DNA of 64,000 bases from Gonatopus flavifemur. Taxonomy: Eukaryota; Arthropoda; Insecta; Hymenoptera; Dryinidae. Under the pieces are notes generated by a model. It searched no databases. It was not told the DNA's origin and saw only the letters and a list, made by a program, of their open reading frames with translations. The DNA lies in NCBI GenBank assembly GCA_018340375.1, contig JAFFJZ010000003.1:26970001-27034000 (forward strand), written 5' to 3'. A program made the translations under genes and the position numbers. Positions 23,500 to 39,919 of the stretch are shown here, piece by piece; within the stretch, counting starts at the first letter, position 1; the number at the start of each line of letters is the position of its first letter.

Positions 23500-24700
23500 C
23501 TTTTTGGCGGTCGTGAACCGTTGGTCACCGTAGCCCCATGAAAAGAGAGAGAGAGAGTCGAGACGCGGAAAACACGGACGGTAAAAAGTCGAGCAGAGAC
23601 TGACTTACAGGGCGTTGTCGAACGACGATCTCGGGGCCTGAAGGGGGTGAAAAAAAAATGATGGAATAAAGAAGGTGGGAGGAATATTTTTTATACAGCG
23701 TGGTCAGCACTTCAACCCAACGTCGGAATTCGAAGAAATCCGGTGTTGGGTTTCGGCGCCAATGAGTCCCACACGTGCCTTCTCGCTACCGAGGACAGAT
23801 TTTACGCTGGCCTCAGCATCGACAATGCACGTATGTGGCCACCGAGAACAATATAGGGTATTCATGAGGTAAAGGAATGTCAAAAATATTATTTTAGAGT
23901 TGGGTATGATCATAGGGATGGACTATGGGAAATGCTGAAAACTCTCCCGAGATCACCTCTCGACAGTCCTGTCAAAAAAAAAACGGTGTTGAGACAAGAG
24001 GGTAAGAAACAGCACAATAGAGGTATATATAGTGCACTCGTAACCAGTGTTGCCAGGAAATCCCGGAATCTATCGGAATTAGCCAGTTCCGTTGATTTAT
24101 TAAAAAGAATGACAAATCACAGAACAACAGAATTCCCGGAATGGTAACGCTGCTCGTAACGCATGCAGCGAAGAGTCGCACGCACGGGTAATTGTGCATG
24201 CATGAGACTCCAAGCCGCAATACGTGTGAGTGTAAGTGTAGGAAGGAATGAAAAGGAAATCTCTCTACTTCGCACGTGTACAATGCACGGGGCAGAGAGA
24301 GAAGAAGATTTGGATAGCGAGGTGAATAGAGAGACGGATACTTCTCCACATTGCGCGTGAATCGTGCACTTTAGCAACGCTGCGATGTAGAGAAGAAAGG
24401 TAGGTAAATGAGGAAGAAGAAGAAGGGAAAAGATTAAGACGTAGCGATTTCTCTCTTCCGGGATTTCGAAAACGCGTGGTCAGGAGTAAGGCGGGCAAAA
24501 ATCTTGCAATCTGCCTCGAAATAATACTCTAAAAGCATTATTTCGAGGTCGAAAAATTGCGGGACGTGACACCCTCATTGAAGGGTCCCTATTCGGATCC
24601 GCGGATCAGATTCGATGCCTAGCCTGGTGAACTCACCATCTGGAGCGACACGGAAGAGTGAACGTAAACCCGATATAGATATCTATCGGGAAATCATCGG
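23500..24700. other. GC-richer patch without a defined gene
   Basis: Clearly richer in CG dinucleotides than its surroundings (for example CGCACGCACGGG near 24179 and GGATCCGCGGATC near 24595). Only short, unrelated open frames occur. It may be a promoter or 5' untranslated exons, or old repeat DNA; nothing decides between these. Confidence 0.3.
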
Positions 24701-25757
24701 GTTCCTGGTTCAGTTTTGTATCGGATAATTACTGTAGACAATTTTTTCAGTTTGTCAAAAAGAGGCTACACTTTCCCTAATGAAAATGTTACACCGTGTT
24801 TTTTTAGTGTAAATTTTGGTATTTCACCATGAAAACACGGTGTATTTGTGAATTTTTCACACCAATATCTTTTGGCTGCTTCTCAATAGAAAATGATTGT
24901 GGATTCGATGAAAATTCAGTGTGACTATGCTCCAACTGAGAATATTCAGAGTGATCGTTTGGTATAAAACGGGTAAAATTGGTTTTTGGGGTAGTTTTGG
25001 TGTCAATTATAGTATGAAAAATTCACAAACACCCGGTATGTCAGCAAAAAAAAAAGAGATATTAGAATTTTCCGCATCCACAGCGGACTCTGTTTCGAAA
25101 CACAAAATACGTAACCGAGTGGAAATTCTCGAAATTATATGTAACTTACATATAATTCAATATAAATCATATATAATTGAAAAAATTTTATTCTATTCTA
25201 TCACATCCAACCGGATACATAAATAACACTGCCAGCGGAATCATGAATGAAATTTGTGAAAGTTTCTCAAATAATCTGGGAGTGATGGAGGCTTTATGAA
25301 ATAGAATGAAGAATATTGAATACAAAATGAGGAAAACTGTGAATGAAAATAGAATAATCTTGATGCATAACTCATTGCATATGAACAATCTGTATAAATA
25401 TTAATATCGATAAAGTAAATCCAATATATCTTCGAAATGTCGTTGACTCAATGAGTCATGTGGAAATAATTAGCAATTTTCAGCAATTTGTTTTGAATTC
25501 ATCATATCCATAATACCATCTTTGGATATGAAATATTTTATTAAGAATATTTCTGAAGAGGAAAGAAAAAGAATTACATATGAGCGAGTGGCGATAATTA
25601 GTTAATCATTCAGGTGTCGAGTACATCAGCCACTCCAATGAGCGATGAGTTTACCCAGGTAATTCCCACTTGATTGGTTGAAGTTAGCTCTGGAACTAAG
25701 CTTTCTCAGATAGCAGAAAGCAGAGTTCATACAAAATTCTTTAAGAATCTCATTAGC

Positions 25758-25895
25758 GAACAAAAATCAGAAAAGTCTCTTTTGAGAGCTCTTAGAGCTA
25801 ACTAATTTTCCACCAAAAGACATCTTGGAACTTTCTTTTGTCTTAAAGTGGTCTTCTCTAAGAGCTCTAATAAGAAACTTTTCTGATTTTTGTTC
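25758..25895. repeat. Inverted repeat with about 40-bp arms
   Basis: GAACAAAAATCAGAAAAG at the left is inverted as CTTTTCTGATTTTTGTTC at the right, continuing into GAGAGCTCTTAGAG/CTCTAAGAGCTC. A CTCAGATAGCAGAAAG end at about 25704 may mark the outer border. Confidence 0.7.
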
Positions 25896-26265
25896 ACTGG
25901 ATAACGCTCTTGAAAAGTTCTTCGAGAATTCGTAGTATTCTGTAGACCGTGTAACGCGTGAAAATATGCATTTCAACACCATAAATCGTAATCAAAATGA
26001 TGATTGTACGAGGTATTCTCCTACTACCTTTGTATTACACAATAAATATAAAATCACTATTTTATTGTGTTCTTTTATACAACCATTCTCTGAAACTTGA
26101 TTGAATTGTTAAAATTATATGAATGTATACAAAGTATAAAATATCTGCTATGAGCATGCTTTTTTAAAATAGATAGTTGAATTCCTTAAACAAATTTTTA
26201 AAAAATTATAAAACCCTCAAAGTCGATATTTAACTGTGAGTAATAAATATACTTGAACTGACATT

Positions 26266-30581
<4,316 letters not shown>

Positions 30582-31132
30582 GGTGTTGAATGATTAAATA
30601 AAATTAGATGAAAGTAAATTACAAACTCATAAAATGAAAGTATCAAACCGGGTAGAAATAAACAACACAACAAAAAATTTGGCGGGAGCAGCCGCCATAT
30701 TCATTAAGCTTGTTCCACATGAACTGCAATTTCTAGAGGGTTTTCAGTGGATTTTAGTAAATTACTATCCAATTTTCCGATTTAGTTCTGTTCCCTAGAA
30801 ACTTCGGCCAATGGGTGAGCAGTTTGAGATTTCACACTCTCCGATCCCGCTGCTCCAGTATTATGCATGTTTTTGTAATATTATTATTTACAATGTTTAT
30901 CAGCGGAATAAGCTCAGTTCACGAGCAATCTCTAACGCAATATACTGCGTGTTAAAAGAAAAAAAATGTTTATCAGCTGCTATCCACTTGTTAACACTAT
31001 TGTTTTGCTATTTGAAACTTAAAATCCTTATAAGAAAGTGCAATTCATATGTATTTGTTGCACACCATTCGTTTTAAAAAATTCTTTATGCGTCAATTTC
31101 AAATAATTTAGAAGAAATGACAATGAAACATC
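30582..31132. promoter_or_regulatory. Bidirectional MCM6-REV3 promoter region
   Basis: The 551 bp between the MCM6 start codon (minus) and the REV3 start codon (plus). It holds an E2F-type site TTTGGCGGGA at 30678-30687, a GCCGCCATATT element at 30691-30701 (YY1/Pho-like CCAT core) and a CCAAT box within GGCCAATGGG at 30807-30816. E2F plus CCAAT is the usual architecture of S-phase promoters, and MCM genes are classical E2F targets. The remainder is AT-rich with no other signal I can name. Motif identity is seen; function is inferred. Confidence 0.6.
30678..30687 (+). promoter_or_regulatory. E2F-type site
   Basis: TTTGGCGGGA matches the E2F/DP consensus (TTTSSCGC and its GGCGGGA variant). 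It is 97 bp upstream of the MCM6 start codon, in a locally GC-rich patch of AT-rich DNA. Confidence 0.6.
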
Positions 31133-34100
31133 ATGTCAAATACAAAGGTTGGTGTTAATTTCAAAACAGATTTAATTACATTTCAATTCATTATTCAATT
31201 TTTTCAGCCTGTACAAACATTTTCGATCAACCTAGTCACTGCGGACAGTTATCAATCTGCTCCACTCTCTGGATTAGATCCAGGATTTTCAGATTTTCGA
31301 GGTACCGATATTAAAAGTGTTCCAATAATAAGAATATTTGGATCTACCTCGACAGGTAAGATATTTATTCAAATTTGAATATCATTTAGTTTCTGCAATT
31401 CTGTCTTGTTTTAGGCAAAAAAACCTGCTTACATATACATGGCGTATTTCCATACATATATATACCATGCACGGTAGAAGAAAAAGTAGACAGTTATGTG
31501 TATCAACTTGCAGCTGCCATAGATGATGCTCTCAATGTATCATTGGGTTGCACCAAATCTAAGAATCAACATGTATATAAAATTCAACAAGTTTCTGGGA
31601 TGTAAGTCTCTGAACATCGCATGTAACATTCATTAATAACATTCATGTGTTGATAACATTTTCATTGTTCAGACCATACTACGGATATCATGAGAAGGAA
31701 CATCTATTTTTTAAAATTTATTTCTATAATCCAGCAATGATAAAAAGAGTGGCTGATCTATTACTGGTAAATAGTGAACGATCATCAAATATTTTTCTTT
31801 GTACAAAGTATGCAAACGTGTAATGATTTTCTATATTTTTGGTTACAGAATGGTGTAATCTTAGGTCAAAATTTACAACCTCATGAAGCACACATTCCAT
31901 TTATTCTTCAATTTATGATAGATTTCAATCTTTATGGCATGAGTCCGATAAATTTGAAAGAAATAAAATATCGTCAACAAGTAGAGAACTCTCAAAACGC
32001 GAATTATTCTTTGTCAATCGATTTGGAAAACTATCTTCCGCCGTCCATTTGTAAACAAAGCAAATGCGAATTGGAGGTGGATGCTCTAGCTTCGCATATA
32101 TTGAATAGACAAGATATCGAAAAAGGTATAGATTTGAATCCTGGTATCGCTACAATTTGGAATGAAGAGAAGTTGAGGAGATTAGAAATAGGAATGGAAA
32201 ATATGGCATCCCAATTATTGTATCCAAAAGATTCAAATTTACCCTTTTTACGTCCGACGGAAAATGATTTGTATCAAGAACAACGTTTGGATAATAGATT
32301 AAATATGATCTCACAGGTATGGACTTTTGAAATGATTTGTTCAATCTTTTATATACTTTTTATCTACATATGTATACGTATTTTTTTTTCAGAGTGACGA
32401 TAGTTCAATCATTTCATCAAATTCTTCAATTTTTTACCCTCTTGAAGTACATGATAAAAATAATTTAATAGATGCATCAATTGTATTCACCCATAATCCA
32501 TCTAGCGAATTCGAAGAGAGCGTTAGAAGAAATAGCATATTTAATGAACCTACCTTATCATCACCCGCTTCTTCCGACACGTTACAGTATTTACAAAGGA
32601 ACTCCAGTACCGCTACTCGTGAGTAAGAATACGATTCACGAACATCGTTGATTATATAAAAAATACCAATTGTTCAACAAATGTTTTTCAATTCAGTGGA
32701 CGCGGATGATCTCCAGTTGATAGATTTATTAGCTGATTTAGCGGAAGAAGAGGATGAAAATCAAATAGAAAACAATAGTGTATTGAGCTCGCAGTATTCG
32801 AATTTGGAACAGCAAGTTCAAAGCGATAATGATGATAACGAAGATGACGAGAGTGACAATTTAAATATCACTAGTCTTCAATTGGATAGTCTAAGTTCTT
32901 GGGATTCGTTTCCTAAAACTAGTCAATCAAATTTATCAGTTCCTGGAGTTGGTGATTTGGCTCCCAAGGCAGGTCCATCAAAAACCAATGATGATTTCGA
33001 AGAAGACGACGACGACGATGATACTCTGTTGGAATTTCCACAATTGGATGGTTCGGATGATCAATTAATTGAAAAACTTGTATCTAAAAAGGTATCTATA
33101 AACGGAAAACGGTCCCAGAGTGTATCAAAATCGGATGATACTACAAATTCGAGTGATTCGGAATTGGAACAATTGGATTTTACCATACGAAGAGAGGAAA
33201 AACGTGTGTGTATGTTGAAACCTGTCAAAGAAAATCTCATTGACATTACACCAAAGAAGAGGAGTATTGAATCAAGAGATAACGATAGTGACGACGATCT
33301 TCAATTCTTCAAAAAACGAAAGAGTACGATAACTACTCCTTTGAAAAAAACTCCATACAAATCCCCGAGTAGAAGTAGTGTCACGAGAAGTCCAAGGGCT
33401 CTTCTGGGAAAGTATTCTCCATTGAATATAATCGTAACGTCTCCAAAAACTACCAAAAAAACTATTCCGAATCATTCGATTGTTCAATATTCCTGTGAAA
33501 AACAGGATTCGGAAGAATCTATTCCTTCCACTAGCGGCATTTGTACGAAAAAAACAGATGGATCAGAAATTTCAAACCAAGGTATTCAAGTTTGACTTCA
33601 CTCATCGTTAATTGAATTCTCTAAATTACTGGTTTTATTTTTGCAGAAGATCAAGGATCTGCAAGTTTGGATGCAATAATAGACAAGTGAGTGGTTCATA
33701 CAACTCAACGATATTTTTATACATAATATAACATTTTGTATACATAAAATGTAAATATATTTTATAAGAATCTATAAATACTATTTTATTTTTACCCATT
33801 TATGTATAATTCACAGTTCGATATCAAGAAACTTCAATGCAGTCATTGATCCCAAAGCTCGTAAAAAGCTATTTCTCAATCTCAACGAAATAAAAAGCAA
33901 TTCTCAAGAAAACAACGAAGATAACGTTGAAATTTCGCAAAAAACGCAAAATAAGATGAGCGATACTATATTCCGTAACATAATACTTGATGTCTCCAAT
34001 GCCATAGTGGAAGATGAAGAAGTTATATGCGAGGACAGTTTAGAGGATATTCCAAAATTGCCCAAGAACCATCAGCAAGATCGATTGCCTGAAATAGTAG

Positions 34101-37100
34101 AGGAAAGTGAGATAGAAGAAGACGAAGGAGATACTTGTAACATTACCTTTACTCAATATATCAGCACTAAAATACAAACTCTCAGCCAGGCCACGGTACC
34201 GCACATGGGTCACACCGGTAAACACAACAAGACCCGACAACCCGTAGTTATAAGAACAAAATTCAACCCACCGAATCGTCAAAAAATTATAGAAACTATG
34301 AGTTCGTACAATATTTTAAAGACGAAGCATGAAAAACCATTTTACAGCAACAAAAGTGATTTGAAAAAACAAGAGACTTCCAAATCTTGTGTCATTCCTG
34401 ACACGCCATTGTTTAAATCCAGCATCCGAGATGTTACAGGGATTCAATCTTGGCGAAGATTCAAAGTTAATGAATTCCATCCTTCGGGATCTAGTTTGAA
34501 ATCTTCGAATATCAAACGCGCCCTTGCAGGATATAATCCGATTTCGATCGTTCCTCTGATCACTCCACCGTCGACTGAAACTGTTAGAATTTGGTTGGAA
34601 AAGAGATTATCGTCGAGAGAAGATCGTGAGAAAAAGAAGAATCCAATTGAAACGATTAATGAGACAATAATAAATGATACAATTGACGATACATATTCGA
34701 ATTGGTAGTACATAATACTTCAAGTAATTGTACATTTTATTTTCAAAATTCTTGAGTTAATGAGTCTTTGATTACAGTCACAAGAAAAGTCCTATGAGGG
34801 AACGTGAAATTCAAGATGAAACTTTAAAAGATCCAATCCTCGAAGAAGAAAGATTTGAAATCTTATCTCAGCACAGAAATCATTTGAAGAAAGGTGTGTA
34901 TATTGAAAGTATATCATGATTTTTCATTTCACTGAGTTCTGACTTTTACAGAAAATTTCCAAGCTTCCCAGAACAGTGATGGATCGTCGAAATCAGAGGA
35001 TTCAAGGTGTCGACGACATAAGCAAGGATTATCGAATCATCTAGGTATATCGTACGGACAAATTGAATATTCCTCAAATACTTCCAACAACAGCTTCACA
35101 AATGTAAAACAACAGAACACTAAATCTATTCCCGTGGTGAGTTTATTGCTATCTATAAATTCACCAACTCAATTTAGACTTTTCTATTGGATAAGTGAAT
35201 AAATAAATCTACATATATTTATTTTTTAGTATCGTTATTTGACTACAATATCATTGGAAGTACATATCTCTACCCGAGAAGATTTACTTCCCGATCCTCA
35301 GCATGATCCAATAGAAGCTATATTTTATGCTATTCAAAATGACGCGCCTACCGATTCAGATGGTGAACAAGTAGAACACGGTACGGTGTCTATACAGTAC
35401 CTAGAAATCACTTAAAAAATAGATCTAAAAAATCGATTTCTTATCAATGTTTGCATACCAGGAGCCATCATTGTGGATTCTTCTGGGACAATGAATACTC
35501 GAATGCGTAATATCTTGATCTCCAACACTAATTGTCCTGTAACGTGCGTGGAGAATGAAAAAGAAGCATTAATCAGTCTCACAGAACTAATAGATCGACA
35601 TGATCCTGATATTATACTAGGCTGGGAATTAGAAGCTCTTTCTTGGGGATATTTGTTCCTCAGAGCCGCTTATATAGGTTTTACAAGCTTCTCTTCAAAT
35701 ATTTCGAGAATCCCAAATACTTCACCTGTCCTCGAACCTGGATCCCAAGATATCATTCAACCCGAAGTCAGAATCTCTGGACGAATTATCCTCGATATAT
35801 GGAGAATAATGAGACACGAAGTGGGTACGTGTTTATTGTTTTTCATTTTAATTCTCAGCGCGTACTCACCCACACAGAATTAATTGTATAATTGGAAGTG
35901 TGTACAAATTATAACAGATTTAAGGGTGATATTTGTTACAGCACTGTTGAGTTATTCTTTCGAAAACATAATGTTCAATGTTATGCGAGAAAGAATTCCA
36001 TGCCCAAGTTACAAAACTCTAACTCAATGGTGGAAACATCCACATTTCAGCTATAAAACTAGAGTTATCGATCATTATATGCTCAGAGTGATGGGAACTC
36101 TTAGAATTTTATCTCATTTGGACATTATTGGTGAGTTCAATAAATTTATAAACATTAATGAATCATTGCGGGAAATAATTGAATTTTACGTTACAGGTAG
36201 AACAAGTGAACACGCACGACTCTTTGGTATTCAATTTTTCGAAGTTTTTTCTCGTGGAACTCAATTTCGCGTCGAATCAATGATGTTGAGACTTGCAAAA
36301 CCACTGAATTATATCCCGATATCGCCATCCGTACAACAAAGAGCTGGTATGCGCGCTCCGGAATCTCTACCCTTGATCATGGAACCGGAATCTAAGTTTT
36401 ATACCGATCCCCTAGTAGTTCTCGATTTTCAAAGTTTATATCCCAGCATGATAATAGCCTACAATTACTGTTTTTCTACTTGTTTGGGGCGTATAGAACA
36501 TATAGGCAAGTAAGTATCCCGGAGATCGTGTCTAGAAACGAAGTTGAGACCATTTTAGCAGTTTTTTTTAATAAACGCTATTTCAGATATGAACCATTCG
36601 AATTTGGTACAAACACATTAAGAGTGAAGAAAAATACTGCTTTGAAACTCAAAGGAAAGGTGAATTTTGCTCCATGTGGGGTCGCTTTTGTAAAACCAGA
36701 AGTTCGCAAAGGTGTAGTACCGCGTATGTTAGAAGAGATATTGAATACTCGATTAATGGTCAAAGAAGCTATGAAACTTCACGCTAAGGGGAGTCGTACT
36801 TTACAACGTACCCTTAATTCTCAACAATTGGGACTCAAACTCATAGCCAACGTCACATACGGTTATACTTCCGCAAATTTTAGTGGTAGAATGCCTTGTA
36901 TTGAGGTGAGTTCGTATTGAAAATAGAATCATTTGAATGCATCACTACAAAACTTGATTAATATAATTCTAGGTCGGGGATAGTGTTGTGAGTAAAGGTA
37001 GAGAAACATTGGAACGCGCTATAAAATTAGTCGAATCAAGAGAAGAGTGGGGTGCGCAAGTCATTTATGGAGACACAGATTCTTTGTTTATTCTATTGCC

Positions 37101-38441
37101 AGGTAAAACACGGGAAGAAGCGTTTAGAATAGGAGCTGAAATGGCCGATGCTGTTACAGCGGATAATCCACCACCAGTTAAATTGAAATTTGAAAAGGTT
37201 CTACATCCATCCATTTTACAGGTAAAATATTATACAATTCAGCTAAGATTTTGTAAAATGAAAAAATGATATTCATATTCTTCTTTCAGACAAAGAAAAG
37301 ATATTGCGGGTACATGTACGAAACTTCAGACCAGGAAAAACCAACGTACCTGGCTAAGGGTATAGAAACCGTTCGTAGGGATGGATGTCCAGCTGGAGCT
37401 AAAGTAATACAAAATCTATCATATTAATGATGGATTCACAATCCTTTATATCATCGTTAACTGAACTTCTTACAGATTTTAGAAAAAACGTTGAAGATTT
37501 TATTCGACACCAAAGATCTATCACTGGTGAAAGCCTACGTTGTTCGACAACTGCACAAAATATTACGCAAATGTGTATCTATTCAAGATTTAACTTTCGC
37601 GAAAGAATTTCGTGGAATGCGGGGTTATAAGAAAAATGCGTGCGTGCCTGCGTTAGAACTGACGCGAAGATTGATTAAAAAGGATCCACGTGCAATACCA
37701 TTGAGCGGGGAACGAGTTAAATACGTGATAGTCGCTGGAGCGCCTAATCAAGCTCTCATACATTGCGTACGTACACCGTGGGAAGTAATGAACGATCCGG
37801 GATTAAATCCAAATAGCGTTTATTATATCACCAAAGTTGTTATACCTCCGCTTAATCGATGCCTCAATCTCATGGGTGTGGATGCTCATGTATGGTAAGT
37901 TATAGAAACTAAAATTCACTTTGAAATCTAGAGCGAAAAAGAATGACTAATCACACATACTCCCATACACGTTACTCAGGTACAGGGAAATGTCACGTCG
38001 ACAAACGTTCGATAAAGGAATCAATTTGATAATGGATAATCAAAAATCCACGATCTATCAATTTTTTAGCACTGTGGTATGTGCAGCTTGTGGACAACAA
38101 TCGAACAATCAAATATGCATTGACTGTGTTAAACGTCCTGATCAAACCCTTGTTATGCTTGTTGAAAAAATACGATGGTTGGAACGAACTTACACTCAAA
38201 TCAATTCTGTACGTATTATTTTATATGAATGCCAAACTTATAACCATTACACTTATTTTTATGAATTGTTGAATTTCAGATATGCCAATCTTGCGTTGGA
38301 AGATCGGATACACCGGATTGCGTATCTTTGGATTGTCCTGTTTTATATCGGGAAAGAAAAGCACGAAGAGAACTTGCACAAATTTCTTTCCTACAAAATA
38401 TTATTGAAAATCCAAATTTTCCACAAGAGACAAAAAAATGA
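31133..38441 (+). CDS. Rev3: DNA polymerase zeta catalytic subunit REV3
   Basis: Family B polymerase that extends past DNA lesions in translesion synthesis, partnered by REV7. Twenty coding exons: 31133-31355, 31415-31601, 31673-31766, 31849-32316, 32393-32618, 32697-33581, 33647-33686, 33817-34704, 34778-34893, 34952-35136, 35230-35380, 35462-35824, 35942-36130, 36197-36509, 36587-36905, 36973-37221, 37290-37403, 37476-37894, 37980-38208, 38280-38441. They join to about 1939 residues. Seen: N-terminal domain (LVTADSY, then FPYIYIPC), a long acidic Ser-rich linker, an exonuclease-like domain lacking the catalytic acid (LTTISLEVH), motif A DFQSLYPS (Asp1415), KLIANVTYGYTSANF, motif C YGDTDS (Asp1583, Asp1585), CysA (C1844, C1847, C1856, C1859) and CysB (C1888, C1891, C1899, C1904; the 4Fe-4S site). 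The first 28 residues are uncertain: an intron 31148-31204 would replace part of them. A plus-strand AATAAA lies at 38466-38471. Confidence 0.96.
34541..34573 (+). other. Candidate REV7-binding motif in REV3
   Basis: Within the REV3 linker, residues ISIVPLITPPS fit the hydrophobic-x-x-P-x-x-x-P-P-S pattern by which REV3 is held in the HORMA safety belt of REV7. It is followed by a helix-like segment (ETVRIWLEKRL). Only one clear copy was found here, whereas vertebrate REV3L has two. Pattern is seen; binding is inferred. Confidence 0.5.
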
Positions 38442-39919
38442 TGAATAATTAGAGTTATATTTTACAATAAATCGATCGAATTCGAGCGAAGAATGTGCAT
38501 TGAATATATAAATTAAGAAAGCAATCAATCGAATTTATATTTTTATATTATATATACAAAAACTCAGTATTTTTCACTGCATAGAGTAATGTTGTCATTG
38601 TTCACAATAGGCAATGAATTTTGTAAAAAGTCTTATGAAAAAAAATGTCTTTATATATTTTATTACTAATGATCATGTTCATATACTTTATATTTGAAAA
38701 ATAAATTTTATTATTGAAGTTCGGTATGAATGTAAAATATATTCCGCAGAAATAGATCATTGAATGAAAAATGTAAAAAATTTTATTAACTCTAAGAATC
38801 ATAGAATCCTTTCATACCTAAGTTCTTGATAATTTCATTTTCTTTTTTATTTTAAACCAAAGTTGATGACTGAAAGGGTATCGATGAGACTCCACCATTT
38901 GTCACAAAATCGGAACGCTCCGAATAATTTTATTATATAGGAATATAGTTTTGTACAAATCCACAATGTTTTATTATGAATAACAGATAACAGAATTCTA
39001 TGAACTTTTTACAAGTTATATTTCATATACATTATAATCAATGACATACAAATATCTATTTTTTGAAAGATGTTATGTTTTCATAAACTTCTTCATCATA
39101 ACTCGTACGTATCAAATTCAAATATTGATTTTCGTTATTTGAAATCTCGTTACAAAAGACAGTAGCAGCATATGAATGAAACAGGTGGCATTTTTAAAAA
39201 TAATGCAGAGTCTTCGAATTTTTCTTTTTTTTTGTTTTTTTTTTTTCTTCATAGAACGTATCGGGATTTGAACCATAAAATGCTTTTTTTCCAAGCAATT
39301 ATTCATTCAAATTCGAAAATAATTTGATTATATTCGATACTTTTCAATGATATAATGCATATAATATGATATATAAAATAAACAAAACAAAAACATAGAA
39401 GACTCGGAAGAGAAGGTAAAACTGTCATAATGCTTGAATTTTTTTTTAGTTCATTTTTTAACAAGCAGACAGGTCCGGATAAATGCATTTAGAAAACAAT
39501 TTTCACATTGTTGACCAAATCCTCGATTGAACAAAGTTTTGAAAACCGCTCATAATTTTGAGATAATCTCAAGAAACGCCACTTTTGACTTCAATTCCAT
39601 TAAAATCATGAAACTTCAGAAAACCATACAAAGAGAAGAAGATGAATTTTAATTGAAATGCTCAACAATCATTCAATTATAATCACAAATAATCATTCAT
39701 GAGTCGTGATAGATCAATCGAATAATTTCCTTGTTCAGCATTTTATGATAACTTCCATTTAATATACTTAAGGCAAGCTTAAGAACTTTCAGCAAGTATA
39801 GAAGACTTCTTCGATGCTAGTATAGTGTTACAACGTTTGATAGGTTTACGGTACGATACCTATATTTTCAAATCGCACTCAATAATAAAAGACCAATGTT
39901 TTATACCTGTATGTACATC
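38442..39919. other. REV3-DCAF1 convergent intergenic region
   Basis: About 1.5 kb between the 3' ends of REV3 (plus) and DCAF1 (minus). It is very AT-rich with homopolymer runs (for example the T-rich stretch near 39220-39250). Apart from the REV3 polyadenylation signal AATAAA at 38466-38471 I see no gene, RNA or repeat in it. Confidence 0.6.

Larger units (their letters stand above)
17282..26265. other. Repeat-filled interval between urea transporter and MCM6
   Basis: Nine kilobases with no host coding gene I can support. It contains a TA/CA microsatellite (17392-17443), nested fold-back elements (18179-18897, 19164-19259, 19302-19700, 20015-20290, 20767-21525, 21792-23123, 25758-25895), a tRNA-like sequence (20952-21022), a hAT terminus (18019-18057), a hairpin of ACACCGTG arms (24791-24843) and a GC-richer patch (23500-24700). 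5' untranslated exons of the urea transporter may also lie here. Confidence 0.5.

Noticed and set aside
23526..24498. Several long open frames on both strands in the GC-richer patch
   Set aside because: Fewer stop codons are expected at higher GC; frames overlap in conflict and show no motif.
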